From Haemophilus_D parainfluenzae_AD (GTDB lineage: Bacteria > Pseudomonadota > Gammaproteobacteria > Enterobacterales > Pasteurellaceae), in NCBI RefSeq assembly GCF_001679325.1, contig NZ_LZMX01000001.1: 64,000 bases of DNA. One strand, 5' to 3'. The notes under the pieces were generated by a model. It saw only the letters and a list, made by a program, of their open reading frames with translations. It searched no databases and was not told where the DNA came from. Position 1 is the stretch's first letter. Every line of letters starts with the position of its first letter. Position numbers and translations under genes: made by a program. This document shows, in pieces, positions 33,647-41,817 of the stretch.

Positions 33647-34351
33647 TTAAATAAACCGATAACCGTTTTCTGTCACTTCCAAAATGGAGGCATAATCCTT
33701 TCGCCAATCGCCTAACACAATGCGCGTGTATGTTTCTTCCTGATGAATGGCTTCTCGATGTGTATGACCGTGAATTAATCGTTCCACGCCAAATGCTTTC
33801 ACCATTTGTGCTGTAAACGCTAAATTCACATCCATGATATCCAGTGACTTATATTGTTTATCTTGTTTACTCTTCGCGCGAATTTTCTCTGCAATTTTTA
33901 ACCGCACTTTTAATGGCAAACATAAAAACAATCTTTGTCGCCATTTTTGATGCACTTTTCGGCGAAATTGTTGATATTTCACATCATCAATACATAAGGT
34001 ATCACCATGACAAATTAAGGTTTTTACACCATAAAGATCAACACAATGATAATCTGGCAATAAGGTTAAACCACAATCTTGTGCAAATTTTTTCCCCAGC
34101 AGAAAATCACGATTGCCATGAATGAAATAACAAGCGATGCCCTTTTCTGTTAGGTTTTTGATTTGGTGTTTGACTTGTGAGATTAAAGGTGAGGTCTCAT
34201 CATCACCAATCCAAAAATCAAAAAGATCTCCCAAAATATAAACCGCTTGTGCTTCTTGCGCTTTGTTTTGCATAAAATCGTTAAAAAGTGCGGTTAATTC
34301 CGGATACGTTTCGCTCAAATGAAGATCTGCAATAAAATAAATGGGTTTCAT
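33647..34351 (-). CDS. lpxH: UDP-2,3-diacylglucosamine pyrophosphatase
   Basis: LpxH hydrolyses UDP-2,3-diacylglucosamine to lipid X and UMP in lipid A synthesis. The 234-residue calcineurin-like phosphoesterase carries the metal-ligand set in order: FIADLHLSE, YILGDLFDFWIGDD, FIHGNRDFLLG, LICHGDTLCIDD and LIHGHTHREAI. A helical lid inserted at about 120-165 (QQFRRKVHQKWRQRLF) is typical of LpxH and distinguishes it from other phosphoesterases. It is monocistronic, divergent from plsC. Two uptake signals lie within the coding sequence. Confidence 0.96.
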   Translation of the reverse strand: MKPIYFIADLHLSETYPELTALFNDFMQNKAQEAQAVYILGDLFDFWIGDDETSPLISQVKHQIKNLTEKGIACYFIHGNRDFLLGKKFAQDCGLTLLPDYHCVDLYGVKTLICHGDTLCIDDVKYQQFRRKVHQKWRQRLFLCLPLKVRLKIAEKIRAKSKQDKQYKSLDIMDVNLAFTAQMVKAFGVERLIHGHTHREAIHQEETYTRIVLGDWRKDYASILEVTENGYRFI

Positions 34352-34438
34352 AACTATTCCGTCATTTTTTTCATTAGATTAGCACACATTTTTGTGTAAT
34401 TTGCTATACTTTCCAAAAATTTTAATTAGGTATTTTCT

Positions 34439-35161
34439 ATGTTAAAAATCGCCAGAATTGTCATCGTTGCACTTTGTTGTATTTTAATTTGTGTGCTTGG
34501 TACGATCTATTCCTTTATTTGTTTCAGAAACCCAAGCAATGTGGGCATTATGGCTCGCTGGTTTGGACGTTTATTCCCTTTATTTGGCTTAAATGTAGAA
34601 CACCGCTTTCCACAAAATAAAGAGAATATGCCGCGCTGTATTTACATCGGTAACCACCAAAATAATTTCGATATGGTGACCATCTCTTACATGGTACTTC
34701 CACGCACGGTAAGTGTGGGTAAAAAAAGCCTAATTTGGATTCCATTCTTCGGTATTTTATACTGGGTGACGGGCAATATTTTCTTAGATCGTGAAAATCG
34801 TTCTAAAGCACATAGTACCATGACTGAGCTTGCTCGCCGTATCAATAAAGATAATCTATCAATTTGGATGTTCCCTGAAGGCACACGTAGCCGTGGTCGT
34901 GGTTTATTGCCATTCAAAACAGGCGCATTCCATGCAGCGATTGCGGCTGGCGTACCAATCGTACCTGTTGTATGCTCAACAACTCACAACAAAATTGATT
35001 TAAATCGCTGGGATAACGGCAAGGTGATTTGTGAAATGATGGACCCGATTGATGTATCATCATACACAAAAGACAATGTTCGCGAACTTGCCTCTTACTG
35101 CCATGATTTAATGGAAAAACGCATTGCCGAACTCGATGCGGAAATTGCGCAAGGAAAATAA
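34439..35161 (+). CDS. plsC: 1-Acyl-sn-glycerol-3-phosphate acyltransferase
   Basis: PlsC adds the second acyl chain to lysophosphatidic acid, producing phosphatidic acid. The 240-residue protein has an N-terminal membrane helix (about 5-30) and the four acyltransferase blocks: GNHQNNFDM (the H-x4-D catalytic motif), GNIFLDRENRSKA, FPEGTRSRGRGL for glycerol-3-phosphate binding, and VPIVPVV. AGG precedes the start. It is followed at once by ftsP (one base between stop and start), the same neighbours as in E. coli, so the two are co-transcribed. Together with plsY in this window it covers two steps of phospholipid synthesis. Confidence 0.96.
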   Translation: MLKIARIVIVALCCILICVLGTIYSFICFRNPSNVGIMARWFGRLFPLFGLNVEHRFPQNKENMPRCIYIGNHQNNFDMVTISYMVLPRTVSVGKKSLIWIPFFGILYWVTGNIFLDRENRSKAHSTMTELARRINKDNLSIWMFPEGTRSRGRGLLPFKTGAFHAAIAAGVPIVPVVCSTTHNKIDLNRWDNGKVICEMMDPIDVSSYTKDNVRELASYCHDLMEKRIAELDAEIAQGK

Positions 35162-35162
35162 T

Positions 35163-36572
35163 ATGTTGCGTCTTTCTCGTCGCCAATTATTAAAAACTAC
35201 TGCAATTTCAACCGCACTTGCTGCCACACCTCAATCGGTATTAGCGGCATCCCGTGAAAAATTAACTATTCCTCCATTGATGGAAGCAAAACGTGGCCGT
35301 CCCATTATTCTTAATATGGAAGAAACCGGCTACAAGTTAGATGGTTCCCATAGTGTCAGTGTATGGGGCTTTAACGGCAATTATCTTGGACCCACTATTC
35401 GCATCAAATCGGGTTCTTTTGCAAAACTCAATTATCACAACAATTTGCCACAAAGCATTGCTCTCTCTATTCAGGGATTACAAGCCAGTGGCGAATTATT
35501 TGGTGGCGCCGCAAAAGTCCTCAAAAAAGGGGAATCTTGGGCACCGATTATTCCAATTGACCAACCTGCTGCGACTTGTTGGTATCGCTCTGCGACCTTG
35601 GCTAACTCGGCTTATCAAACTTATCGCGGCATCGTCGGGATGTGGTTGATTGAGGATGATCAAAGCTTAAAATCTCAGCTACCTCATAAATACGGTGTGG
35701 ACGATATTCCATTAATCTTACAAGACATGGAGTTTAATGGTGATGGATTGCAATTATTTAAGCAAAATCAACCGCACTTTGTCGGCAACCGCCTTCTTGT
35801 GAATGGACAAGAAGCGCCTTATCTTGAAGTCCCGCGCGGTTGGATACGTTTACGTTTACTCAATGCTTCATTAGCAAGAGCCTACGATCTCCGTTTAGAT
35901 AACGAACAAGACATGTTGCTCATTGCAAGAGATTTAGGCTTTTTATCACAAGGCAAAGCGATTAACTCTCTTATTCTTGCACCAGGTGAACGAGCAGAAG
36001 TGCTAGTCAATTTAAGCGAAGGGGAAGGTGTATCACTTATTTCGAGCGTAAAACGTGGTTTCTTCGATAAAATCAAAAATGTCTTCAGTTCAGGTAATGA
36101 TTTTGCCGATAACACTGTTTTAGAACTTCGTCCACTTGGTGAAATCTCTGCATTCAACAAAAAAATGAATGAGTCATTCAATACTGATGCCACGGCTATG
36201 CTCGAAAGTAAAATCGCCCAAGAACGCACCTTTGAACTAGATGTGACTAACGGCTTAATTAACAAACAACGTTTTGATCCGCGTCGAGTTGATGTTTCAG
36301 CTAAAGTCGGTACTGTCGAACGTTGGATTATCAACAGCTCGTTGCCTGTCGGTTTTACCATTCAGAGTGCAAAATTTGTTATTGAAAATCAAGATGACGT
36401 CAATATCAGTCCAACTGAACTTGTTTGGAAAGACACCGTTTGGGTGAAAAAGAAAGTACAAATTTTAGTAAAATTTGAGCAACCTTCATCAAATAGCCAT
36501 CCTTTTTTATTTGGTGCATCAAATTTGATGTTAGCTGATATGGGATGTATCGGAATGATGGTTATTCAATAA
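35163..36572 (+). CDS. ftsP: Cell division protein FtsP (SufI), Tat-exported cupredoxin-like
   Basis: FtsP is a periplasmic multicopper-oxidase-like protein without copper that stabilises the divisome under stress. I start at ATG 35163 (MLRLSRRQLLKTTAISTAL, 469 residues; 470 in E. coli) instead of the longer frame inside plsC. The twin-arginine motif SRRQLLK is followed by a hydrophobic stretch and cleavage near VLAA, so it should leave folded by Tat. Three cupredoxin domains follow (WGFNGNYLGPTIR, LLVNGQEAPYLEVPRGWIRLRLLNAS, and a C-terminal IGMMVIQ). The usual copper-ligand His cluster is absent, as in SufI. ftsP follows plsC. Confidence 0.92.
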   Translation: MLRLSRRQLLKTTAISTALAATPQSVLAASREKLTIPPLMEAKRGRPIILNMEETGYKLDGSHSVSVWGFNGNYLGPTIRIKSGSFAKLNYHNNLPQSIALSIQGLQASGELFGGAAKVLKKGESWAPIIPIDQPAATCWYRSATLANSAYQTYRGIVGMWLIEDDQSLKSQLPHKYGVDDIPLILQDMEFNGDGLQLFKQNQPHFVGNRLLVNGQEAPYLEVPRGWIRLRLLNASLARAYDLRLDNEQDMLLIARDLGFLSQGKAINSLILAPGERAEVLVNLSEGEGVSLISSVKRGFFDKIKNVFSSGNDFADNTVLELRPLGEISAFNKKMNESFNTDATAMLESKIAQERTFELDVTNGLINKQRFDPRRVDVSAKVGTVERWIINSSLPVGFTIQSAKFVIENQDDVNISPTELVWKDTVWVKKKVQILVKFEQPSSNSHPFLFGASNLMLADMGCIGMMVIQ

Positions 36573-36603
36573 AACCAACTTATTACATAAAAAGGAATCA
36601 AAA

Positions 36604-37083
36604 ATGAAAAAATTAACCTTCTTCTTAGCAACAATATTTCCAATCTCGGCCCTGGCTGTAACCGAACAATCAAAAGACACTAAACAACAAGCTGACGAGC
36701 CTCATATTTATCTTTCTATCTTTGATAGAACCCAAATGCCCTCAGTCGATTTACATAAAAAAGAAATTTCTCGTTCTAATAAAAATGAGAAAGTATGTTG
36801 GATTGCAACAGGACATTTCAGAAAAACTGTCAATGTCACTGAAACATTCAAAGCACAGGCTAAAAGTCAAATGGAGTTCAATGACGCGACTAATGGACAA
36901 ATAACATCATCCCCTAATAAAAAAACTCACAGCATTAGTTATACTGCCAAACCGTTAGAAAATGGAAAATATGTAACAAATTGCTGGGAATTCGGTCGAT
37001 GGGACCCTACCGGTAAATATGTACTTACTGTAAAAATTGGAAAACATGAATTTGAAAAACAAGTTTTCTATGTAACTGAGTAA
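36604..37083 (+). CDS. Exported protein of unknown function
   Basis: I do not recognise this family. The 159-residue product has a cleavable signal peptide (MKKLTFFLATIFPISALAV, cleavage after ALA), then a polar, Lys- and Thr-rich mature domain of about 140 residues with alternating strand-like segments (EKVCWIATGHFRKTVNVTE, ENGKYVTNCWEFGRWDPTGK, YVLTVKIGKHEFEKQVFYV). This suggests a single immunoglobulin-like beta-sandwich. Two cysteines could form a disulphide, and Trp follows each within one residue (VCW, NCW). AAAAGGAA precedes the start. It begins 31 bases after ftsP, possibly in the same transcript, and ends at a terminator. Confidence 0.65.
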   Translation: MKKLTFFLATIFPISALAVTEQSKDTKQQADEPHIYLSIFDRTQMPSVDLHKKEISRSNKNEKVCWIATGHFRKTVNVTETFKAQAKSQMEFNDATNGQITSSPNKKTHSISYTAKPLENGKYVTNCWEFGRWDPTGKYVLTVKIGKHEFEKQVFYVTE

Positions 37084-37146
37084 TTAAAAATATCCAAAAA
37101 TGACTGCACTTTAAATGGTAATATTTGGTAACTTAAGTCTAAAAAG

Positions 37147-37177
37147 CCGCCTGAAATTCAATTTTCAGGCGGTCTTT
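37147..37177 (+). terminator. Terminator after the 36604 exported-protein gene
   Basis: A 10-bp perfect stem (CCGCCTGAAA / TTTCAGGCGG) with a 6-base loop is followed by TCTTTGTTT. Confidence 0.8.
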
Positions 37178-37227
37178 GTTTATTCTAAGAACGATGACAA
37201 ACCAACTCATTATTCAAGGAGCAAAAC

Positions 37228-37587
37228 TTGAATCAAGTACAACAAATATTTGATTATGCTGCCAAACAATATGCTACGCAGCCAGAATATCTTTGGTCGA
37301 AATTTCCAGAATATGCAATCTTGCGTCATGGCAATGGTAAAGGAAAATGGTATGCACTTATCGGCAAAATTACGAAGATTAGATTGGGTTTACAAGAAGA
37401 AGGCACAACAGATTTCATCAATCTCAAATGTCCACCCGATATGGTAAGCATCTTACAGCAATCACCTAATTTCTTACCCGCTTACCATATGAACAAAACC
37501 CATTGGCTAACGATTGTGTTAGATCATGGCGTAGAAACCGAAGAAATCTTTAAGTTGTTGGATTGGAGTTACGACTTAACAAAGTAG
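37228..37587 (+). CDS. MmcQ/YjbR family protein, TTG start
   Basis: YjbR-type proteins are small cytoplasmic alpha/beta proteins with a fold like DNA-binding domains; no activity is agreed. The 119 residues show the family core: YLWSKFPEYAILRHGNGKGKWYALIG (about 21-46), INLKCPPD, and the C-terminal MNKTHWLTIVLD segment with the conserved Lys-x-His-Trp. The reading frame begins at TTG, with AAGGAG 6 bases upstream and no in-frame ATG at a comparable position, so TTG is the likely start. The weak start codon could keep expression low. It is a single gene between two terminated units. Confidence 0.85.
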   Translation: MNQVQQIFDYAAKQYATQPEYLWSKFPEYAILRHGNGKGKWYALIGKITKIRLGLQEEGTTDFINLKCPPDMVSILQQSPNFLPAYHMNKTHWLTIVLDHGVETEEIFKLLDWSYDLTK

Positions 37588-37718
37588 AAGAATTTAAAAA
37601 CACCTAAAAATCTGACCGCACTTTTGCTTTTCTTTACTTTAGTCACGGCTAGTAAGATAATGAATGAAAACTATTATCAAAATACAAGCATTGAGTTTGA
37701 TTCAATAAGGAGATAACC

Positions 37719-38696
37719 ATGGCAATGAATAGACGTAATTTTTTAAGAATGAGCGCAGCACTTACGGCAGCGGGCATGTCGCCTTCTCTCTTTGCAGCAA
37801 CAAAAGAACAATTTACCATTTATGGCGCACCAGCGATGCCAAGTGTGACTATTGCGGTGGCTGCGGCACAAGGTAAATTAGCCAAACAAGCGGATGTAGC
37901 ATTAGAGATTTGGCGTTCGCCTGATCAACTGCGTGCGGGTGTGGCAAGTGGGCAATTTAAAGTGATGATGAGCCCAAGTAATGTCGGCGTGAATTTACGT
38001 AATCAAGGGCAACAAGTTGGCATGGTAAATATTCTTACCAATGGGATTACGCAATTGATGTGTAAAGGTGGCGCCATTACTTCACCGCAAGAATTGGTGG
38101 GTAAAAAAATCCTAGTGCCCTTTAAAAACGATATGCCAGACATCGTATTGCAAGCTTTACTGAAAAAACTGGATATTGATATCAATAAAGTAGAGCTCAC
38201 CTATGCGGCAACACCAACCGAAGCAATTGGCTTGTTTTTACTGAAAGATTTCCATGCGGCAATCTTGCCAGAACCAATGGCGAGTGCCGTTGTGCAGAAA
38301 GCTAAAATTGTCGGTACGGAGATTGTGCGTGGGTTTGACTTAGTGAAAGAATGGGGACAAGCGTTTAACACCAAACCACTTATTCCAATGGCAGGCATTA
38401 TTGCCAATGAAGAATACTTCCACGCACATAAGGCAGAGTTTGATCTATTCCATCAAGATTTAAGCGATGCATTAAACTGGATTATGGCTAACCGAAAAAG
38501 TGCGGCTGAAATTGGTGCCAATTATCTGCCAGCACCAGAAGCCGCTATTGAAATGGGCTTAGACGGTGCGCGCTTAACGGTGACCAAAGCCAGTGAACTG
38601 AAGAATGAAATCATGCAATTCTATGAAACCTTGATGGAGTTCAATCCAAAACTCTTAGGTGGTAAATTGCCGGATGATAAATTCTTCTTGGCTTAA
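37719..38696 (+). CDS. ABC transporter substrate-binding protein with Tat-type signal (SsuA/NMT1-like)
   Basis: This periplasmic binding protein feeds the permease and ATPase that follow. The 325-residue product starts MAMNRRNFLRMSAALTAAG, with a twin-arginine motif and a weakly hydrophobic stretch, cleaved near LFAA, so it probably uses Tat export. The mature part resembles the nitrate/sulphonate/NMT1 binding group: TIYGAPAMPSVTIAVAAAQG, LRAGVASGQFKVMMSPSNVGVNL, TSPQELVGKKILVP and AAILPEPMASAV. The ligand is unknown; neither nitrate nor taurine can be assigned. AAGGAG precedes the ATG. First of four tightly packed genes ending with an NnrS-like protein. Confidence 0.85.
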   Translation: MAMNRRNFLRMSAALTAAGMSPSLFAATKEQFTIYGAPAMPSVTIAVAAAQGKLAKQADVALEIWRSPDQLRAGVASGQFKVMMSPSNVGVNLRNQGQQVGMVNILTNGITQLMCKGGAITSPQELVGKKILVPFKNDMPDIVLQALLKKLDIDINKVELTYAATPTEAIGLFLLKDFHAAILPEPMASAVVQKAKIVGTEIVRGFDLVKEWGQAFNTKPLIPMAGIIANEEYFHAHKAEFDLFHQDLSDALNWIMANRKSAAEIGANYLPAPEAAIEMGLDGARLTVTKASELKNEIMQFYETLMEFNPKLLGGKLPDDKFFLA

Positions 38697-38717
38697 TTTG
38701 AAACTGAATCACAACAC

Positions 38718-39515
38718 ATGATTAAAACTGACAAAATCCGTAAACCACAACCTGTCCTGTTTTACATTATCGACTATCTCTGGAGTGGCTTTACTGGCTT
38801 GAGTGTGGCGATGATGGTTGTTGCCTTGTGGGCTTGGGGCAGCGCAGTATTTGGTGAATTTATGCTGCCTGCTCCCGCGGATGTTTTTCAAAAAGCCCTT
38901 GAGCTGCTCGAACATTTCCAACAAAACGAAATCGGCATTTCGTTGTGGCGTTCTGTGGTGGGTATTACCATTGCATTAGTCGCTGGCTTAGCCGCAGGAC
39001 TGATTGCAGGTAGCTTTAAAACCGCTATGGCATTGCTCAAACCCGTGATTACGATTTTGTTAGCCATGCCGCCAATCATTTGGGTCGTGATGGCCTTATT
39101 TTGGTTTGGCTTTGGCAATCCTAGCGTGCTATTTACCATTATCGTATTAGTCGCCCCGCTGACCTTTGCCAGCGCTGCTATGGGCATGGCAAGTGTAAAC
39201 AAACAACATGAAGAATTGTTTGATGCTTACAAACTCGGATTGTGGAAAAAAATCCGCTATTTGTATGTTCCCCATCTCACAGGATATGTGATTTCCAGCA
39301 TTGGCGTCGCGGTTGCCATGGGTGTGAAAGTGGTGATTATGGCAGAGCTTTTGGGTGCCAATGAGGGTGTGGGTGCAAAAATTGCCGATGCCAGAGCGAT
39401 GTTAGATACGTCAACAGTAATGGCTTATGTGTTGTTGGTGATTGTGTTTGTTTCCCTCTTTGAATATTTGATTACCAAGCCATTGGAAATCCTGTTTATG
39501 CCGTGGAGAAGATAA
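38718..39515 (+). CDS. ABC transporter permease (SsuC/TauC-like)
   Basis: Inner-membrane permease of the binding-protein-dependent importer. The 265 residues have about six membrane helices and the cytoplasmic coupling motif (EAA loop) around residues 160-185: NKQHEELFDAYKLGLWKKIRYLYVPHLTGYV, the site that contacts the ATPase. N-terminal segments SVVGITIALVAGLAAGLIAGSF and PPIIWVVMALFWFGFGNPS match the family. It starts 21 bases after the binding-protein stop and its own stop overlaps the ATPase start by one base, so the three are translationally linked. Substrate unknown. Confidence 0.88.
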   Translation: MIKTDKIRKPQPVLFYIIDYLWSGFTGLSVAMMVVALWAWGSAVFGEFMLPAPADVFQKALELLEHFQQNEIGISLWRSVVGITIALVAGLAAGLIAGSFKTAMALLKPVITILLAMPPIIWVVMALFWFGFGNPSVLFTIIVLVAPLTFASAAMGMASVNKQHEELFDAYKLGLWKKIRYLYVPHLTGYVISSIGVAVAMGVKVVIMAELLGANEGVGAKIADARAMLDTSTVMAYVLLVIVFVSLFEYLITKPLEILFMPWRR

Positions 39516-40207
39516 TGCTGAGTTTAAAGAATGTGCGTTTTGAAATTCTCCGCGATCCCATCGTTCGCGATTTCAGTATGGATTTACAATCGGGTGAAGT
39601 GAAAACTTTATTCGGTCCAAGCGGTTGTGGTAAAACCACTGTGCTGCGTTTGATTTCAGGTTTGGAAACGCCAAAATCGGGTGAAATCAAGAATACATTT
39701 CGTAAAACGGGCTTTCTGTTTCAAGAAAATCGTCTATTGGAAAATCTCACGGCTATGCAGAATATCGCCATTTTTATGGATGAACCAAATGAACATGAAA
39801 TCATTACGCTGGCAGAAAAGATCGGACTTTCCTCTGGGGATTTGAATAAATACCCGACCGAATTATCGGGCGGTATGGCAAAACGCGTGGCATTTTTGCG
39901 TCTATTACTATGCGGCTGTGATTTAGCCTTATTGGACGAACCTTTTGTCGGTTTAGATCGCGATTTACGTGATATTTTAGCTGCGATGTTAGTGGAAAAA
40001 ATTGAGCAACAAGGTATGGCTTGTATTTTAGTTACACACGATCGTTTTGAAGCAGCTCGATTAAGCCGAGAGATTATGCAACTTTCTCCAAAAGGGATGG
40101 ATGTACAAAATGTGATTACTTTGCCAACGCCATTATCCGAACGCAATTCAGCCTTTGAAGAAACCGTAGTCGCACGCGAATTTCAAGGAATCCATTATTA
40201 TGAATAA
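39515..40207 (+). CDS. ABC transporter ATP-binding protein
   Basis: ATPase of the same importer. I use ATG 39515, which overlaps the permease stop as TAATG and has GGAGAAG upstream; an in-frame Met lies four codons earlier. The 230-residue nucleotide-binding domain has Walker A GPSGCGKTT, the Q-loop in FLFQENRLLENLT, signature LSGGMAKR, Walker B LALLDEPFVGLD and the H-loop VTHDRFEA. All catalytic residues are intact. It resembles the sulphonate/nitrate class of importers. It overlaps the following NnrS-like gene by 8 bases, implying that all four genes are expressed together. Confidence 0.9.
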   Translation: MLSLKNVRFEILRDPIVRDFSMDLQSGEVKTLFGPSGCGKTTVLRLISGLETPKSGEIKNTFRKTGFLFQENRLLENLTAMQNIAIFMDEPNEHEIITLAEKIGLSSGDLNKYPTELSGGMAKRVAFLRLLLCGCDLALLDEPFVGLDRDLRDILAAMLVEKIEQQGMACILVTHDRFEAARLSREIMQLSPKGMDVQNVITLPTPLSERNSAFEETVVAREFQGIHYYE

Positions 40208-41297
40208 TTTCTTTACCCATCCGATGCGACCCTTTTTTGTTGGTGCAGCCATTCTTGCGATTATTGGTGCCTTGAGCTTTTTCATCAACCCCGATGATCT
40301 CATCCTACACCGCAAAATTTTCTTAGAATTTATGCTGCCAGCCGCATACGGCGGCTTTCTGACAGCTTCCATGCTTGAATGGACAAATTACAAAGGCAAT
40401 TTAAAACCTATTGCGACGATTTTAGCGGTACTCTTACTTACGGGATTGATGTTATTGCCATTTTCCCCGCAAACCGCCTCGTTTTTAGTGGCTGCTTATT
40501 GGCTCGCGTTGTTACTCTTTTGTGCTTGGCTGTTTTGGTTGGATCGCAATACCGACAATTTTACTTTACTGATGTTACTTGCGGCATTTATGGTTTGTCA
40601 GACTGCTTACGCCATGACTGATAGCCTGAAATTATTGCGGGCACAGGTGCATTTGAATATGGCGGCAGTGATGTTTGTATCAATTCGAGTCAGCATTCTA
40701 TTAGGCGCAGAGGCACTGAAAGAAAGCACCTTAAAAGATCCTGTATTTATCCCAAATGTCGTGTATAAAAATATTGCAATTACATTCTTGCTGCTCCATA
40801 CCGCAGCAGAGCTTTGGTTGCCTGCGCAAACAGCCACTTTTACTGCTTTTGCCGTTGGCTTTATCTTGCTGGCCAAGTTACGCGAATTACATCATCACGA
40901 ACTGCTACGTAAACATTACGTACGCACTTATTATTTCCTTCAACTGTTCGCCGCAATTGGCTATTTGTGGATGGGCATCAATAAATTAATTGATGAACCT
41001 ACTGCCGATCCATTACACATGGTGACACTCGGCGGCATTCTCGGCAGTATGATGATGATTTGGCTCACCGCGGGATTATGGCATAGTGGTTTTACGAAAC
41101 TGGATTACCCAAAACTCTGTCGCCTTGCCGTGCTTTGTCTTTTCACGGCGGCGCTTTCCCGGGCTTGTTTAATGTATGTGGACGAGCTGTTTTTTATCAC
41201 GATTCCCGCTATTTTAATTGCCATTGTGTTTGTGCTGTATCTCGCAACCTTTGTGCCGATATTCCGAAACAATGCCTTTACGGATGATCCGGAATAA
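40200..41297 (+). CDS. NnrS-like polytopic membrane protein
   Basis: NnrS proteins are haem- and copper-containing membrane proteins linked to nitric-oxide metabolism and stress in denitrifiers. The 365-residue product starts with the family opening MNNFFTHPMRPFFVGAAILAI and has about 12 membrane helices, with LPAAYGGFLTASMLEW and a MVTLGGILGSMMMIWLTAG segment. Histidines are at positions expected near membrane faces (LHHHELLRKH). The start overlaps the ATPase gene by 8 bases. The association with an ABC importer is unusual and may mean that the imported compound is a cofactor, or that both serve nitrosative stress. The family assignment is by pattern and less certain than for the ABC genes. 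Confidence 0.7.
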   Translation: MNNFFTHPMRPFFVGAAILAIIGALSFFINPDDLILHRKIFLEFMLPAAYGGFLTASMLEWTNYKGNLKPIATILAVLLLTGLMLLPFSPQTASFLVAAYWLALLLFCAWLFWLDRNTDNFTLLMLLAAFMVCQTAYAMTDSLKLLRAQVHLNMAAVMFVSIRVSILLGAEALKESTLKDPVFIPNVVYKNIAITFLLLHTAAELWLPAQTATFTAFAVGFILLAKLRELHHHELLRKHYVRTYYFLQLFAAIGYLWMGINKLIDEPTADPLHMVTLGGILGSMMMIWLTAGLWHSGFTKLDYPKLCRLAVLCLFTAALSRACLMYVDELFFITIPAILIAIVFVLYLATFVPIFRNNAFTDDPE

Positions 41298-41348
41298 TGA
41301 CCAATCCGCACATCCACGTGCGGATTTTTGATATTTTTTAGACCGCAC

Positions 41349-41732
41349 TTAATAGGCTTTTAATTGGGCCATGGCTTTACAATCTGCAGCTTGATGATCA
41401 TATTCAGTAATTAAACTCTGTAAGAAATGTTTAATTTCAGTCAGTTCGGCAATTTTTTCTTCGACTGAAACCAAATGTTTTGCCAACATACTATCCACTT
41501 CACAATGTTGAGATTGCTGCGTTTTCAACGCATTAAAAAATTTAATTTCGGCCAAGCTAAAATCTAATGCCCGGCAGGTTTTAATAAATTTTAATTGCTT
41601 CAAACTAGCTTCATCATAATCTCGATAACCATTTGCCAGCCGTTTAGGCTCTGGCATTAACCCCATTTTTTCATAATACCGAATCGTTTCTAAATGAATA
41701 CCGCTTTGTTTGCTCAATTCGTGAATCTTCAT
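41349..41732 (-). CDS. MerR-family metal-responsive regulator (CadR/PbrR/ZntR-like)
   Basis: A metal-sensing activator of the MerR family, which binds as a dimer between the -35 and -10 elements and untwists the promoter. The 127 residues begin MKIHELSKQSGIHLETIRYYEK, the canonical winged helix, with GYRDYDEASLKQLKFIKTCRALDFSL following. A long dimerisation helix runs from Cys77 (HCEVDSM) to about 112, and a further cysteine is at 118. Two cysteines in these positions are typical of sensors of Cd(II), Pb(II) or Zn(II). It is divergently transcribed from a CDF exporter, and the intergenic promoter fits this class exactly, so that exporter is its probable target. Which metal is inferred, not shown. 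Confidence 0.88.
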   Translation of the reverse strand: MKIHELSKQSGIHLETIRYYEKMGLMPEPKRLANGYRDYDEASLKQLKFIKTCRALDFSLAEIKFFNALKTQQSQHCEVDSMLAKHLVSVEEKIAELTEIKHFLQSLITEYDHQAADCKAMAQLKAY

Positions 41733-41749
41733 CTTGTTAAAATTAAGCC

Positions 41750-41780
41750 TTGACCTTGTAGTTACTACGGGCTTTATACT
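41750..41780 (+). promoter_or_regulatory. MerR-type promoter for the CDF exporter with 19-bp spacer and dyad
   Basis: TTGACC (41750-41755) and TATACT (41775-41780) are separated by 19 bases instead of the usual 17, the over-long spacing that needs a MerR protein. The spacer contains the perfect dyad GTAGTTACTAC (41758-41768), extended to CCTTGTAGT-T-ACTACGGG with partial symmetry. The regulator gene lies divergently next to it. Confidence 0.8.
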
Positions 41781-41817
41781 TTATCCCAAGTTAATCAAAT
41801 AGACAATAAGGAGCCGT

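Noticed and set aside
35124..35162. Longer N-terminus for ftsP beginning inside plsC
   Set aside because: The twin-arginine motif sits at the N-terminus only with the ATG at 35163; the extension would bury it.
37680..37720. Possible FNR box (TTGAGTTTGATTCAA) before the ABC operon
   Set aside because: The half-sites are one base too far apart for TTGAT-N4-ATCAA, so it is not a credible FNR site.
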